Shown here: positions 46,336 to 58,226 of the stretch, piece after piece
Position numbering within the stretch: position 1 is the first letter of the stretch
Layout: each line of letters starts with the position of its first letter
Assembly (NCBI GenBank): GCA_023078555.1
Contig: CM041200.1
Location: forward strand, 186,001-250,000
Source: Ulva prolifera
Lineage: Eukaryota; Chlorophyta; Ulvophyceae; Ulvales; Ulvaceae
DNA: 64,000 nt
Direction: 5' to 3'
Notes under the pieces: generated by a model
What the model was told of the DNA's origin: nothing
The model's input: the letters and a program-made list of their open reading frames with translations, nothing else
Databases searched by the model: none
Made by a program: the position numbers and the translations under genes

Positions 46336-46690
46336 TGTCAGAAACGCTATCTATTTGCAGGTCAGACACGCAGTCTTACGGCAGGTCAGGTCAGGAGGCC
46401 AGCATCTCATACCTACTGCGCACAGAGGTAGAACCGGAGAGATGCTAGGAAGAGAGAGTGGATACTGCCAGTACCGCGAAACAGTAAGAAGGAAGGTTAC
46501 AGATCTTAGTGTGCACATCATTTTATGCACACTGAACACTCAAAGTTACGGCGGGAGACCATCACTGGATCTCCCTCGCTACACCGGGACAATCCCGGTG
46601 GCGGCTTACCCCTGCACTGGATCCGCGGATCATCCGTGCATGGGTGCACCTGTCACCACATTGCTGCCCGCAAGCTCATGCATTGTGACA
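46336..46690 (-). repeat. Solo copia LTR inserted in gag of copy G
   Basis: This 355-bp minus-strand LTR runs from TGTCACAATGCATG (at 46690) to TGACA (at 46336). It is flanked by ACGCC (46331-46335 and 46691-46695). It belongs to the same LTR family as its host element, so the family re-inserted into itself and was then reduced by LTR recombination. Confidence 0.9.
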
Positions 46691-47536
46691 ACGCCAACTC
46701 TCCTCGCGAGGAGAGGCAAGACGAGGCTGATCAGCAGCCACTCGTCAACAGGGACGCTGACCAGCAGCTCCCCGGCGAGGAACAGCCTGAGGGCATAGGT
46801 TACTTCGTGGCGGACGAGTTATCCGACCAAGACACTCTTCCCAGACCGGGCAGAGTAGTCAGCAGGCGCCTTTTTCCTCTCATGTAGTGAACGATCGTGG
46901 TCACACTGAGTCTCTAATCACACTCGAAACATTGACCGAAGCGCTGCGTGCATCTCGGGGACGCAACGAGCCTGATTTGTCCAAAAGAAAACTCCCTGAA
47001 TGGAATTATAACACCAAAAGCTTCGTTGCGTACGAGCAGAAAGTCTTCTTGTGGTTGGGTCAATTCGAGTTAGACCATTTGTTGCAGCACGCACCGTCTG
47101 CGGGCGAACAGCTTGTCCATGAGCAAGGACTCAAGCCCTTATGTCTTTGCCCGACGCGGATAGGACCATTGTCTATCGCATGCCACATTTGTGTGAAGCA
47201 TGGGCCTACTTGACCGCAAAGTATAGGCCTAGCACTGAAGCCGAGATCCACAGACTGTGGAGCCGCTTCAACTCATTGTCACAGAAAAACAGAGACGTTG
47301 GGTCTTACTGTGGAGATGCCATGAGTGTGTACACTCAACTGGAGGCACCAGGTGCCGATGTGGGCCAGGGATCACTGCTAGAAGTGGGGGAGGAGTTCAA
47401 CGCTGTGCGCGGCAAAGTTCTCCACTCTTTCTGACACGTAAGCATTGCACGTTTGACTGAACACGCTGAATTGCTCAAGGAACAGCGGTTGCAGGCTAGG
47501 TCTGGTGCCCCTGCGGGCAAACCTGGCCATGGCGGG

Positions 47537-47819
47537 TGTTGTGGGATACCCATATCTGGGGATCCAAGAATATAGATGACATAATCAAGGGAGGAGTCAT
47601 CTAACAAAGGACTCGTTGCTTCAGGTGAGCTCCAATGGTTAGAGCATGTCTTGTGTACTCATGAGGTCACCGGTTCAATTCTTACTTTCATTTCTGCCAC
47701 GCAACTTTACGCGATGGCAAGGTACGCTCCCCTCCACGTCGTCATGCACAGTAAGCATGCTTACCAGCTCAGGCATTAACCCCTGTGCACACTCGATGAG
47801 ACTAACACGCGTCTTGACA
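47537..47819 (+). mobile_element. Short TG...CA element with tRNA-like pol III boxes, copy 2
   Basis: This 283-bp unit, from TGTTGTGGGATACCC to GTCTTGACA, is flanked by GCGGG (47532-47536 and 47820-47824). It interrupts the region between gag and the zinc knuckle of copia copy G. It matches the minus-strand copy at 3906-4194 over its whole length with moderate divergence. A tRNA-like D arm and B box lie at 47624-47681. It has no coding sequence. Confidence 0.8.
47624..47681 (+). promoter_or_regulatory. tRNA-like A box / B box region of copy 2
   Basis: GAGCTCCAATGGTTAGAGCA folds as a tRNA D arm (GCTC/GAGC). About 25 bases later GGTTCAATTC agrees with the B-box consensus GGTTCGANTCC at most positions. 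The rest of a tRNA fold is not preserved, so it is a promoter-like remnant. Confidence 0.6.
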
Positions 47820-50578
47820 GCGGGCGCAAGAATCCTCATGGCGACGGTCTTGGAGTCGCCGCTCTTGCGGTAGGCCAGTCTCCTCGCGAGGAGACAAGGG
47901 CATGCTTCTTCTGCAAGAAGAAAGGACATTTACGTGCGAATTGCCCTCAGCGCAAACATGCTGCGGCCAAAGCTGTTTGTGCTGTAGAAATGCCTGAAGA
48001 TTATTCAGCGCCTGATGTGTCATTGCCTTGGAACTTCATTATAGACAGTGGGTCCGACATGCATGTAGTGGGCAATCGCGAAATGTTCACTGAGTATGGT
48101 CCGTGTCAGAGGACTGCCAATCCTACGGGGCCTGGCAAGCTCCCCATCATGGGCAGGGGAACCATTCAAGGGAACCTGGGCACTTATGTGGATGAGCATG
48201 GGAATAAGCATCCTCTGGATGCGGAAATCCCTGGTGTTTATTGTGCCCCTGAGTGTCCATACTACATACCGAGTATGATGGGTCTTCGGCACGAGCAAAT
48301 GTACCTAGACACGCGTAGGAGTGTGTTGTATGTCACTGGTTTTGGTGATATGATAACTGGTATTGAGGATGCATCCAAATATCAGGAGCTATATCAAGAC
48401 GGATACCGAGTTGAAATGCGTGTCGATAAAAAGCCTGTTTTGGTTGGTCACCCGGTAAAAAGAGGGGTGATCTGGTCTAACCAGAGCAGCCCAACTTCTG
48501 TTGTGGAGGACCAGCAGATTTGGTGTCATATGGCTGCTGCGGCAATTGGCATCAAGCCCCCCAATGCTGGGGGAGCTGTTGTCCCACATGACGCCTACCT
48601 GCTGGAACCTGCTTTATTAGCGCACCTGTCTTTTCGTCAGTCAACGTGGGTTTTGAAAAGAATGCAGTCAAATGCTGATTTTTATGGTGATTTGCGTCTG
48701 AAAGTTGATCCCGAGCCAATGGGAAATCGTTGTCATGGATGTAGAATTGGCAAAGCGCCTGCGGGCAGATACTCTGCCAATGATCGTGAGCTCATAGGCC
48801 AGGCGAAGTTCCCTGGTGAGCAACTGCATGCCGATTCAGCTGGTCCCATTACTCCAGTAGGAAGTGGCGGTGTGAAATATGTTTTGTTTGTGATGTGTGC
48901 CGTTACCCGTTATACTTTCGTGGTCGGTCTGCACAAGAAGAGTGAGGCTGCGGCCATGATCTCTTACATCATTGAACGCATTCGGGTGAATGTGGTAAAG
49001 CCAGGTGAACCGGGTGTGCGCATCCTACACTCCGACAGAGGGGGCGAGTTCATGGTTGAGGCCTTGTTGCTCTACCTCCAGCGTCGTGGCCTCACTCACC
49101 GCACCACCCCCATAGCCGATCATCGCTGGAATGGCATGATTGAGCGAAGGATCGGAATTGCCTTTGAGGCAATCCGAGCTGTGCTACTTGCGAGCGGCCT
49201 TCCTCTTTTTCTGTGGATTGAATGTCTCGCCAGCGTTATTCATGGTCATAATCTCACGCCGTGCTCGGCGCTGTACCATGATAAACTGTCGAAAATGATG
49301 AGTTCCCAGAAAGCGCAGCGAGCTGCCAACACATCCGCGGATGTCCAGCAGGCTGAGAGGGCCAACAAGCGCATGAAAAAAGCTGAGCGCGATAAGTTGA
49401 AAGAGGAGGGAACTGGCTGTTGCTTGCCATGACTGAGGTAGACGAGTTTTTGGTCAGGTCTTGTGACAGGGATATCATTCCCTATATGTTCTTTTTCAGG
49501 GACACCTCCGTCGAGGTGTTCCAAGACCTGCTGCGCCAGCAGCGTCCGTGGGAGGTTGAGGTTTATGCATACCCTAGGGATGACAAGCTGCGGAAACTCT
49601 GCGCGCGGGGTATGGTTGCATACTGGGTTGGTGCTGGGTTGGGGCCCAGCATACAGCGTGTGTACGCTCAAGATGTTCCTGGGGGTGGGGTTGTGGTGGT
49701 GCGCCAGGTCATGTGCACCACGGATCAGGTGATCCGTCACGTACGAAAGTACGATGCGCCCCTGTGGTGGACAAGATCTTCGAGGGAGCCTACGGAGTTT
49801 GCGAACTCCTACACGGTTGTCTTTGAGAGGGATGATGAGGGTGTCCGCGTGACTGACAGTGATGTCCCTCCATTCATGGATGATGCCATGCATGACGGGG
49901 GAGTGTTGCGCCGTCTGCGTGACCAACTGTACACCCCCCCGGGTCACGGTAGGGTGCCTGTCAAGGATATGACGTTCAGGCTGGCCGCCCTGCCTGACGA
50001 CACAGTGTATTCCCCACGGTTCGGGGCTGGTTCCTCTGCGGAGATGATCCGGCGTGACCCGGCTCGGGACACCCCGGACGCGGCCAGCCACACCATGCAT
50101 CGCACGCGTGCGCTTGCTCGTGCTACTGCGCACCCTGACATCGACCTTCCTCCTCGAATTGCTGGTCAGGTGCATCAGTCTGAGGCCAGGCCTACCCGCA
50201 CCGTGGAGTACGTGGTGAATCGCAACGCGCAGCTGCACGATCCTGGGGTGGCAGCTGCCTTCCCTGTTCCTCTCACGTCCAGTTCATCCGGGGCCGGCAT
50301 GGACGAGGATGATGATGACGACGAACCAGGCATCTATGATGACGACGATGTAGAAAGATGGATTACACCGTCAGCGATGATGAAGCGGCTGCGGCCCATC
50401 AGAATCGCGAGGCTCAGCAGATCCGCTCTGGGAGTACTTCGGCCGCGGCCTCAGTATCTAACGCGGGAGCAGTAGCTCAGCCCTTGCGAGGGGCTGAGGG
50501 GCTGAGGCCCTTCTGGGAGGATGAGCCTGATGAAATAGAGATGGAGTCCGATTTGATGATAGTCAGTTTCAATCCGGT

Positions 50579-51182
50579 CCCCTGTGACCATAGCAACGAC
50601 GGCTCCAAAAACATGGATATTATTGTCTTGTCCCGTCCTCGCGGATGCCGCTACGAACCGTTACATTACCACGGTATATGCGATCATGCATTCACGTCTA
50701 CCGTGGACGCATGACACTGGCCCATGGCAAGCCGCTCACGGAGCGCCCCCAAGTTTGCCCATGCATACTATCATAACATGGGTTGGGCCCGTGGTCACCA
50801 CAACCATGCGCAGACTTGCGCGTCATGCATTGCAAGTGTACACATACACTGACTTATGACACTTTCATTCCCAAGCCTGTTCAGTTTGTGCCATCACTAG
50901 GGTTGTACAATCTCCCTTTGTGATAAAGCGAATCTCGGTAGAATAATGTATGGGCTACGCCGATGGCTCTGCTTCACCAAAGGGGAGATCCTGGTGGTGC
51001 ATTGAATACAAAAGTGGTCCCAAAAAAAAGCCGCCACAAGTGGTGCAAGGGAATCATCAACAAGCAATATGTACATTCACAACCGCATTACAATTCCTAC
51101 ACACCCTCCGCCACAAACTTCTCTGGCTCCTCAACAGACATGCCCATATCATCATCCTCCGGAGCCAACTCTGGCGCCTCTC
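50579..51182. other. Junction region with LTR fragment and unassigned sequence
   Basis: After copy G ends, about 95 bp match nothing here. Then a minus-strand fragment of the TGTCATAAAT-type LTR follows (about 50672-50858). From 50859 to 51182 there is an open minus-strand frame rich in Asp/Glu (EDDDMGMSVEEPE) that ends at the insertion point of the solo LTR at 51183. The identity of that frame is unknown; the sequence continues beyond the LTR at 58227. Confidence 0.45.
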
Positions 51183-51330
51183 TGTCATAAATGAGGTCCA
51201 TCCTGGGACACAATGCATGACGTGCAAGTACGCACATGAGTGTGGTGGCCACGGGCCCAACTCCTGTTATGTTAGGACATATGCATGATCATATGCATGA
51301 GCATAATCCAACACAATCCATGTGAGGATT

Positions 51331-51680
51331 TGTCACAATGCATGAGCCTGCGGGCAGCAGCGTGGTGACAGGTGCTCCCATGCACGGACGATCCGCGGAT
51401 CTCCAGTGTAGGGGTAAGCCGCCAGCTAGGATTGTCTCGATGTAGTGAGAGAGATCGTTCAAGGGTTTTCCGCCGTAACCTTGAGTGTTCAGTGTGCATA
51501 TAAGCATGTGCACACTGAGATCTGTAACCTTTCCTATCACTGTTTCACGGTACTAGCTGTATCTTGTCTCCCCTCAGCATCTCTCCGGTTCTACCTCTGT
51601 GCGCAGCAGGTATGAGATGCTGGCTTCCTGACTTGACATAAGACTGCGCGTCTGACCTGCAGATGAGTGAATTTCTGACA
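51331..51680 (+). repeat. 5' LTR of copia element I (350 bp)
   Basis: It runs from TGTCACAATGCATGAGCC to ATTTCTGACA. A TATA-like box GCATATAAGC lies near 51496, and the inverted string GTGCACAC follows it, as in other LTRs of this family. Confidence 0.92.
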
Positions 51681-51689
51681 TGGTATCGG
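51681..51689 (+). other. Primer-binding site of copia element I
   Basis: TGGTATCGG lies immediately after the 5' LTR. The first seven bases match the usual copia site complementary to initiator methionine tRNA. Chromovirus J carries the identical nine bases. Confidence 0.65.
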
Positions 51690-51988
51690 TGAATGTTAGC
51701 GTTATGTCTGTATATGGTCTTGTTCAGGGAGCCGTCGGCCAATGTCTGTGCGCAGACACGGCGGGCATTCCACTGTTCTGCCGGCGCTCAGACTGCGGTC
51801 AAAAGCGCAGGCATCATTTAGCTTTCTCGTAGTATATTGTTGTTAGACACAATTCGAGAAGCTTGTTTTAATGATCAGCGCTGAGAAAAAGCGAACGCGT
51901 TCGTTTATTTTTCTCAACCTGTCTGCTTGCGAGCAATCCCATCGGTTAGTTGCTGCGCGCAACAAACAACCGTCTGTCCTAAAGCAGG

Positions 51989-54900
51989 ATGTCTCTCTCC
52001 AATGCCGACTCTAACGCCAAATCTCCTCGCGAGGAGAGGCGTGACGATGCTGACCAGCAGCCTCTCGTCGACAGGGACGCTGACCAGCAGCTCCCTGACG
52101 GAGAACAGCCTGCGGGTATGTTGCTCCGGGGCGGACGAATTGTCCGGCCACGACCCTCTTCCCACACTGGGCAGAGCAGCCGGCAGGTGCCTTTTTCCTC
52201 TCATGTTGTGAACGATCCTGGTCACACTGAGTCTATCATATCACTCGAAACGTTGACCGAGGCGCTGCGTGCATCTCGGGGACGTAGCGAACCTGATTTG
52301 ACAAAAGGAAAACTCCCTGAGTGGAATTACAAGACTGAAAGTTTCGTTGCGTACGAACAGAAAGTCTTTTTGTGGTTAGGTCAATTCGAGTTAGAACATT
52401 TGTTGCAGCACGCACCGTCTGCGGACGAACAGCGTGTTCATGCTAGGGCGATGACACAGGTCCTAATGTCTTTGCCTGACGCGGATAGGACGACTGTCTA
52501 TCGCATGTCACACTTGTGTGAAGCATGGTCTTACTTGACTGCCAAGTACAGACCTAGCACCGAAGCCGAAATCCACAGACTGTGGAGTCGGTTTAATTCT
52601 TTGTCACAAAACAATAAAGATGTTGCGACATATTGTGGTGATGTGATGAGTGTTTACACTCAACTGGAGGCACTAGGTGCCGATGTGGGCCAGCGATGGC
52701 TACGTTTGAAACTGTTAGAGGTGGGGGAGGAGTTCAACGCTGTGCGCGGCGAAGTTCAACACTCCTCCCCTCATGTGATAATATCACGTTTGACTGAGCA
52801 CGCTGATTTGCTCAAACAACAGCGGTCGCTGCAGGCTAGGTCTGGGGCGCCCGCGGGCAAACCAGGCCATGGCTGGCGCAAGCAGCACCGTGGTGATGGC
52901 CCTGTGGTCGCTGCTCTCGCAGCCGGCCAGGCTCCTCGCGAGGAGACCAGGACCTGTTTCTTCTGCAAGAAGAAGGGACACTTGCGTGCGAACTGCCCCC
53001 AACGCAAACAGGCTGCGGCCAAGGATGTTTGCACTGTAGAAATGCCTGACAAGTATCCACAGCCGGACGCGTCCCTTCCGTGGAACATCATTGTTGATAG
53101 TGGGTCGGACATGCATATAGTAGAAAATCGTGAAATGTTCACTGAGTACGGTCCGTGTCAGAAAGTTGCCAATCTCGCGGGACAAGGGCAGCTTTCTATC
53201 ATGGGCAGGGGAACCATTCAGGTGAACCTGGGTGCTTATGTGGACAAGCATGGGAACAAGCATCCACTGAATGTGGAAATCCCTGGTGTTTACTATGCTC
53301 CTGAATGTCCGTACAACCTGCTCAGGACGATGGGTCTTAGACATGAACAGATGTTCCTAGACACGCGTAGAAATGTGTTGTATGTTCCTGGTCTGGGTGA
53401 TATGGCTACCGACGTAGAAGATGACGTCAAATATCAGGAACTAGATGTGGATGGTCACCCTGTCTTTGCGTTTAAAATGGCAGTAGATACCAAACCCATT
53501 CTCGTCGGTGCGCCTGTCAATAGGGGGGTAGTCTGGTCTAACCAGAGCAGTCCGACCTCAGTCATTGAGGATCAACAGCAATGGCATCATGTGGCAGTCG
53601 CGGCCATTGACCTGAAGCGACCCAATGCTGGGGGAGCTGAGGTCCCGCATGATGCATGCTTGCTGGAACCTGCTTTTCTAGCACACTTGTCTTTTCATCA
53701 GTCTAATTGGGTTCTAAAACGCATGCAATCTAACAATGAATTTTATGGTCATTTGAATTTGGATGTCGATTCCGAGCCATTAGGGAATCGGTGTCACGGC
53801 TGCAGAATTGGCAAAGTGCCTGCGGGTAACTTCTCTGCCAATGATCGTGAGCTCATGGGTCAGGCCAAGTGGCCTGGTGAGCAACTGCACGCCGATTTAG
53901 CTGGTCCTGTATCTCCAGTAGGAATTGGTGGTGTGAAATATGTTTTGTTTGTGATGTGTGCCTTTACCCGTTATACTTTCGTGGTCGGTCTGCGCAAAAA
54001 GAGTGAGGCTGCGGCCATGATCTCTTACATTATTGAACGCATTCGGGTGAATGTGGTAAAGCCAGGTGAACCGGGTGTGCGCATCCTACACACCGACAAA
54101 GGGGGAGAGTTCATGGTCACGGCCTTAAAACTCTACCTCCAGCGTCGTGGCATCACTCACCGCTTGACCCCCACAGCCGCTCATCGCTGTAATGGCATGA
54201 TCGAGAGGAGGATCGGAGTGGCCTTTGAGTCACTCCGTGATGTGCTGCTCGCGAGCGGCCTGCCTCTGTTCCTGTGGATCGAATGCCTCGCCAGTGTTGT
54301 CCATGGCCACAATCTCACGCCGTCCTCGGCATTGTACCATGACAAACTGGCGAGCATCCTCAAGGGCCTGAAAGCTCAGCATGCTGTCAATGCGTCTGCG
54401 GACGTTGACGAAGCTGAGAAGAGCCTGGGGAAGGGAAAGCGCATGAAAAAGGCCGAGCGCGATAAGTTGAGGGATGAGGAGAAACGCAAGTACAAGTTGC
54501 TTGCGACGACAGAATTAGATGAGTTTTTGGTGCGGTCTTGTGATAAGGATATCATTCCTTATATGGCCTTTTTCAGAGACACCTCCGTTGAGGTGTTCCA
54601 AGATCTGCTGCGGCAGCAGCGTCCATGGGGGGTTGAGGTGTATGCATACCCTAGGGATGACAAGCTGCGTAAGTTGTCCCCCCGGGGTGTGCCTGCATAC
54701 TGGGTCGGGGCTGGTCTGGGCCCCAGCATGCAGCGTGTGTACGCCCAGGATGTTCCTGGTGGTAGGGTTTTTGTTGTGCGTCAGGTCATGTGCACTGCGG
54801 ATCAGATGATCCGGCACGTACGCAAGTACGATGCGTCCGCCGTTGTGGACAAAAGGGAACCTGAGGAGTTTGCGAACTCTTACACGGTTGCCTTCGAGGG

Positions 54901-56321
54901 GGACGATGAGGGTGAGCGTGTGACTGATGCTGATGTCCCTCCTTTCGCGGCAGAGCACACGTATGATGGGGGAGTGTTGCGCCGTCTGCGTGACCAGCTT
55001 CACACCCCCCCTGGTCATGGTAGGGTTCCTGTCATGGAAATGACATTCCGGCAGGACAACCCTGAGCCCAGTCCTGCTGTGTACTCTCCACGATTTGGAG
55101 CTGGCTCCTCTGCGGAGATAATCCGACGTGACCCTGCTAGGGCAACACCGGAAATAGCCAGAGCAGCTTTGCATCGCACGCGTGCGACATCCAGAGCTGC
55201 TCCTCACCCTGACGTCCCTGTCCCCCCTCGTGTGCACGGCGAAGTGCATCATCCTGTCGCCATGCCCTCTCGCACTGCGCAGTATGTTTTCACGCGCAAT
55301 GCCGTGTTGCACGACCCTGGTGTAGAAGCTGCGTTTCCTGTTCAAATGTCTGTCAGTGCGTCTGATGATGACATGGATGAGGACGGAGACAGTCCTGGCA
55401 TCTATGACGACGATGATGAACAGCGCATGGACTACACCGTCTCAGATGATGAACGGGCTGCGGCCCATCAGAATCTGGAGGCTCAGCGGGTCCGTTCCGG
55501 AAGTAATTCGGCAGCGGCCTCAGCATCTGGCGCGGGGGCAGTTGCTCAGCCCCTGCGAGGAGCCGAGGCGCCAAGGCCCTTCTGGGAGGAGGAGCCAGAT
55601 GAGGTGGAGACCGGGTCCGAATTAGGGGGAGAGGATCCGGACCCCTCAGCCGCAGTTGGGGTTGATTTGCCTGATGAGGTGAGGGCCATTCCAGCCGCCT
55701 TGCCTCGCATAAAAATCAATCCTCTTGTACGCAGACGCCTTGTTCCATTGGCTGCGGATGTAGCAGCTGTGCATATGCATGAGCCTGCGGGCTCTGACAT
55801 TGCTAGTAGTGAGACAGTTGTAGCTGCTATTGATGTTTCAGCCTGCGACCAGGACACATCAGCCGCGGCTGACTGTGGAGTGTCCTGTGCAGGCCTGTAG
55901 CCTCAGCATGTGGATTCTGGCGAGCAGCAGAATGCTCAGCGTCGTGGGTCGCGCAGAGCAGCTGCCGCCAGGAAGCAGAAGCCTTCCGACCCTGATCTGC
56001 CTTCTATGAAGGAAGGACTCGCGGGTCCAGACAGGGATGCATGGCTGCGTGCCATGCAGGAGGAGGTGGAAGCACTGGGTGAGCACGGGACTTTTATGTT
56101 GTGCTATCTGCCTGCGGGTAAGAAAGCTATCTCGGGCAAGTGGGTGTTCAAGATCAAGCGCGGACCCGCTGGTGAGATTCAGCGGTACAAGGCACGATAT
56201 GTAGCTCGTGGTTTTTCTCAGGTAGAAGGAGTAGATTTCTTCGAGACATGGTCTCCTGTCGGTAGTTATGCGACACTGCGTGTGTTGCTGTCTATAGCTG
56301 CTCAGGAGGATCTGGAGATTA

Positions 56322-56400
<79 letters not shown>

Positions 56401-57603
56401 TGTGCTTTTCTGATCGGTGACCTGGAGGAAGAGGTTTTCGTTGAACAGCCCCCGTACTTTACAGACGGGACAGCACGTGTATGGAAATTGCATAAGACTC
56501 TGTATGGCCTGAAGCAAGCCGCTCGCGAGTGGCATGAAGCTTTAGTAAAGGTCTTGGCTGAACTGGGATTTGTGTGCGCACAGAGTGATCCCGGACTGTA
56601 TGTCAGTAAAACCAATCGCTGCTTTATCTTTCTGTGGGTGGATGATTTGTTTATTTTCAGTTGCTCTGCGGGGCTGCAAGAAATCATCACTGTCATTCTC
56701 ACAAAATTTGAAGGTAGAGACCTAGGCGTTCTGTCTTGGGCACTCGGCACTGAGATCACGCGTGATCGGAAGGCCAAAACAATCACAATGACACAACGTA
56801 CCAAAATCCAGAACCTGCTGGAAAAGTACAGCATGTCTGACTGTCGTAAATCTCCCACTCCATTAGTGCCGCGGCAACAACTAAGGAGTGTGAAAGAGCA
56901 TCCTGACCTGGAGAAAGCCAGTGCTGCTGAGCATTCCAGGTTCATGAGTGCTGTAGGGAGCATCCAGTATATTGCAGGAGTGACACGACCTGACCTGAGC
57001 TATGTGGCACATGCCCTGGCCCGGCACATGTCTAGTAGTCTGAAGGAACATTGGTCTGCCGTGCAACATGTTCTGAGATACCTGCAGTCCACAAAGAATT
57101 TAGGAATAAAATTTATAGGCTCTGAGGGACACGGGTGTTTGCTAGAGGCTTTTTCAGATGCAGATTTTGCGAACTCTGCTGATCTGAAAAGCGTGTCTGG
57201 TATGGTTATTCGGGTGTATGGGAACTGTGTTCTCTGGCGTTCGAAGAAGCAGAGTATAGTGGCTGGGGATACAACAGAGGCTGAACTCATTGCGATGAGT
57301 GCAACAGCCAACGAGTTAATGTGGGTGAAGCAATTGCTTCTTGATTTGAAACTCGTTCCGAATAAGCCAACTCTGTGGGGTGACAATAAGAGTGCCTACA
57401 TCTTGGCTGTGAATGCTGTGTCCACTGACAGATCCAAGCACATTCGTGTGCGGCACTTGCGAGTGCGGGAATATGTCCAGATGGATGAACTTAAGGTAGC
57501 ATGGGTAGGCATTGTTGATCAGTTAGCGGATGTGTTTACTAAAGTGCTGCCCGGACCTGCTTTGCTAGAAGTTCGTAATAAACTCCAGCTAGTGGAAACG
57601 TAG
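51989..57603 (+). pseudogene. Copia gag-pol region of element I
   Basis: From MSLSNADSNAK the region encodes a gag with the conserved LWSRFNSL segment, a CCHC knuckle (CFFCKKKGHLRANC, about residue 330), a protease with IIVDSGSDMH, the GAG-pre-integrase CHGCRIGK, an integrase core (LHADLAGP, TDKGGEF, NGMIERRIG), a linker with Asp-rich runs, RT with KWVFKIKRG and FLWVDDLFIF, and RNase H with DNKSAY ending ADVFTKVLPG. In the family these parts carry out packaging, processing, integration and reverse transcription. About two breaks are present, so the copy is treated as a fossil. Confidence 0.85.
56325..56397. repeat. (TA)n microsatellite, about 36 units
   Basis: An uninterrupted run of alternating A and T covers 73 bp within the RT region of copia element I. 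The corresponding places in copies A (near 605) and C (near 33775) have no such run, so it arose in this copy. Confidence 0.95.
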
Positions 57604-57620
57604 CAGGGTTTATGGGGGAG

Positions 57621-57970
57621 TGTCACAATGCATGAGCCTGCGGGCAGCAGCGTGGTGACAGGTGCTCCCATGCACGGACGATCCGCGGATCTCCAGTGTA
57701 GGGGTAAGCCGCCAGCTAGGATTGTCTCGATGTAGTGAGAGAGATCGTGCGAGGGTTTTCCGCCGTAACCTTGAGTGTTCAGTGCGCATATAAGCATGTG
57801 CACACTGAGATCTGTAACCTTTCCTATCACTGTTTCACGGTACTAGCTGTATCTTGTCTCCCCTCAGCATCTCTCCGGTTCTACCTCTGTGCGCAGCAGG
57901 TATGAGATGCTGGCTTCCTGACTTGACATAAGACTGCGCGTCTGATCTGCAGATGAGTGACTTTCTGACA
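57621..57970 (+). repeat. 3' LTR of copia element I (350 bp)
   Basis: It has the same ends and length as the 5' LTR, with about five substitutions. The purine-rich GGGTTTATGGGGGAG just before it (to 57620) is the likely polypurine tract. Confidence 0.92.
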
Positions 57971-58226
57971 GGATTGTGTGCGGTCACTGTGATTATGACC
58001 GCTGTAGACTTGACTGATCGGTGGCATATAGTCATGTGCCTCCAAGTCTACTGTAACCATTCTCTTACGGTCTTACGTGGTTCCTGTATTGCCTCACTGC
58101 ATTACAGTACATCCCCTGATCTGTGCATTGCCGACGTACGACCTGAGTGCTCCACAGATAACGGCTCTGCAGCCCACTAGCTAGCTTGATGAATGCTGCG
58201 CATAGGTCCTTGCTTATAACACTCTC

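Larger units (their letters stand above)
46309..50560 (+). pseudogene. Copia gag-pol region of copy G
   Basis: The start MSDLNLSN resembles other gag starts in the window (MSNLDLSN, MSNLDRSN). The product would bind RNA (gag, zinc knuckle), cleave itself (protease DSGSD) and integrate DNA (integrase with ADSAGPITP and HSDRGGEF). The linker contains acidic runs (DEDDDDDE) and a Ser/Ala-rich end. It is a fossil copy. Confidence 0.75.
45714..50578 (+). mobile_element. Copia-type LTR element, 3'-truncated (copy G)
   Basis: The 5' LTR (45714-46057) has a slightly altered start; it is followed by the leader and gag from 46309. Parts in order are gag (interrupted by a solo LTR), the zinc knuckle CFFCKKKGHLRANCPQ near 47.92 kb, a protease with IIDSGSDMH, the pre-integrase region, integrase (about 48.75-49.3 kb), the post-integrase segment and an acidic linker ending near 50578. 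RT, RNase H and the 3' LTR are absent from this copy. It also carries the tRNA-like element at 47537-47819. It is broken, with several breaks; long parts remain open, suggesting moderate age. Confidence 0.85.
51331..57970 (+). mobile_element. Nearly whole, young copia-type LTR element I
   Basis: This 6.64-kb element has two 350-bp LTRs that differ at about five positions (1.4%). The flanking duplication is GGATT (51326-51330 and 57971-57975). Parts in order are a primer-binding site TGGTATCGG directly after the 5' LTR, a leader, gag, zinc knuckle, protease, integrase, acidic linker, reverse transcriptase and RNase H. This is the copia order. It looks almost whole, with about two breaks. A TA repeat tract lies in its RT region. 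The low LTR divergence and the empty paralogous site at 9762-10155 both point to a recent insertion. It is the best reference for copies A, C, D, G and N. Confidence 0.92.
51183..58221 (+). repeat. Solo LTR (394 bp) split by copia element I
   Basis: It consists of 51183-51330 and 57976-58221, begins TGTCATAAATGAGG and ends GCTTATAACA. It is flanked by CTCTC (51178-51182 and 58222-58226). The uninterrupted relative at 9762-10155 has the same total length. The insertion of element I duplicated GGATT. Confidence 0.9.

Noticed and set aside
47624-47700. A functional tRNA gene
   Set aside because: Only the D arm and B box are tRNA-like; anticodon and T stems do not pair and no acceptor stem closes, so it is a tRNA-derived promoter in a mobile element.
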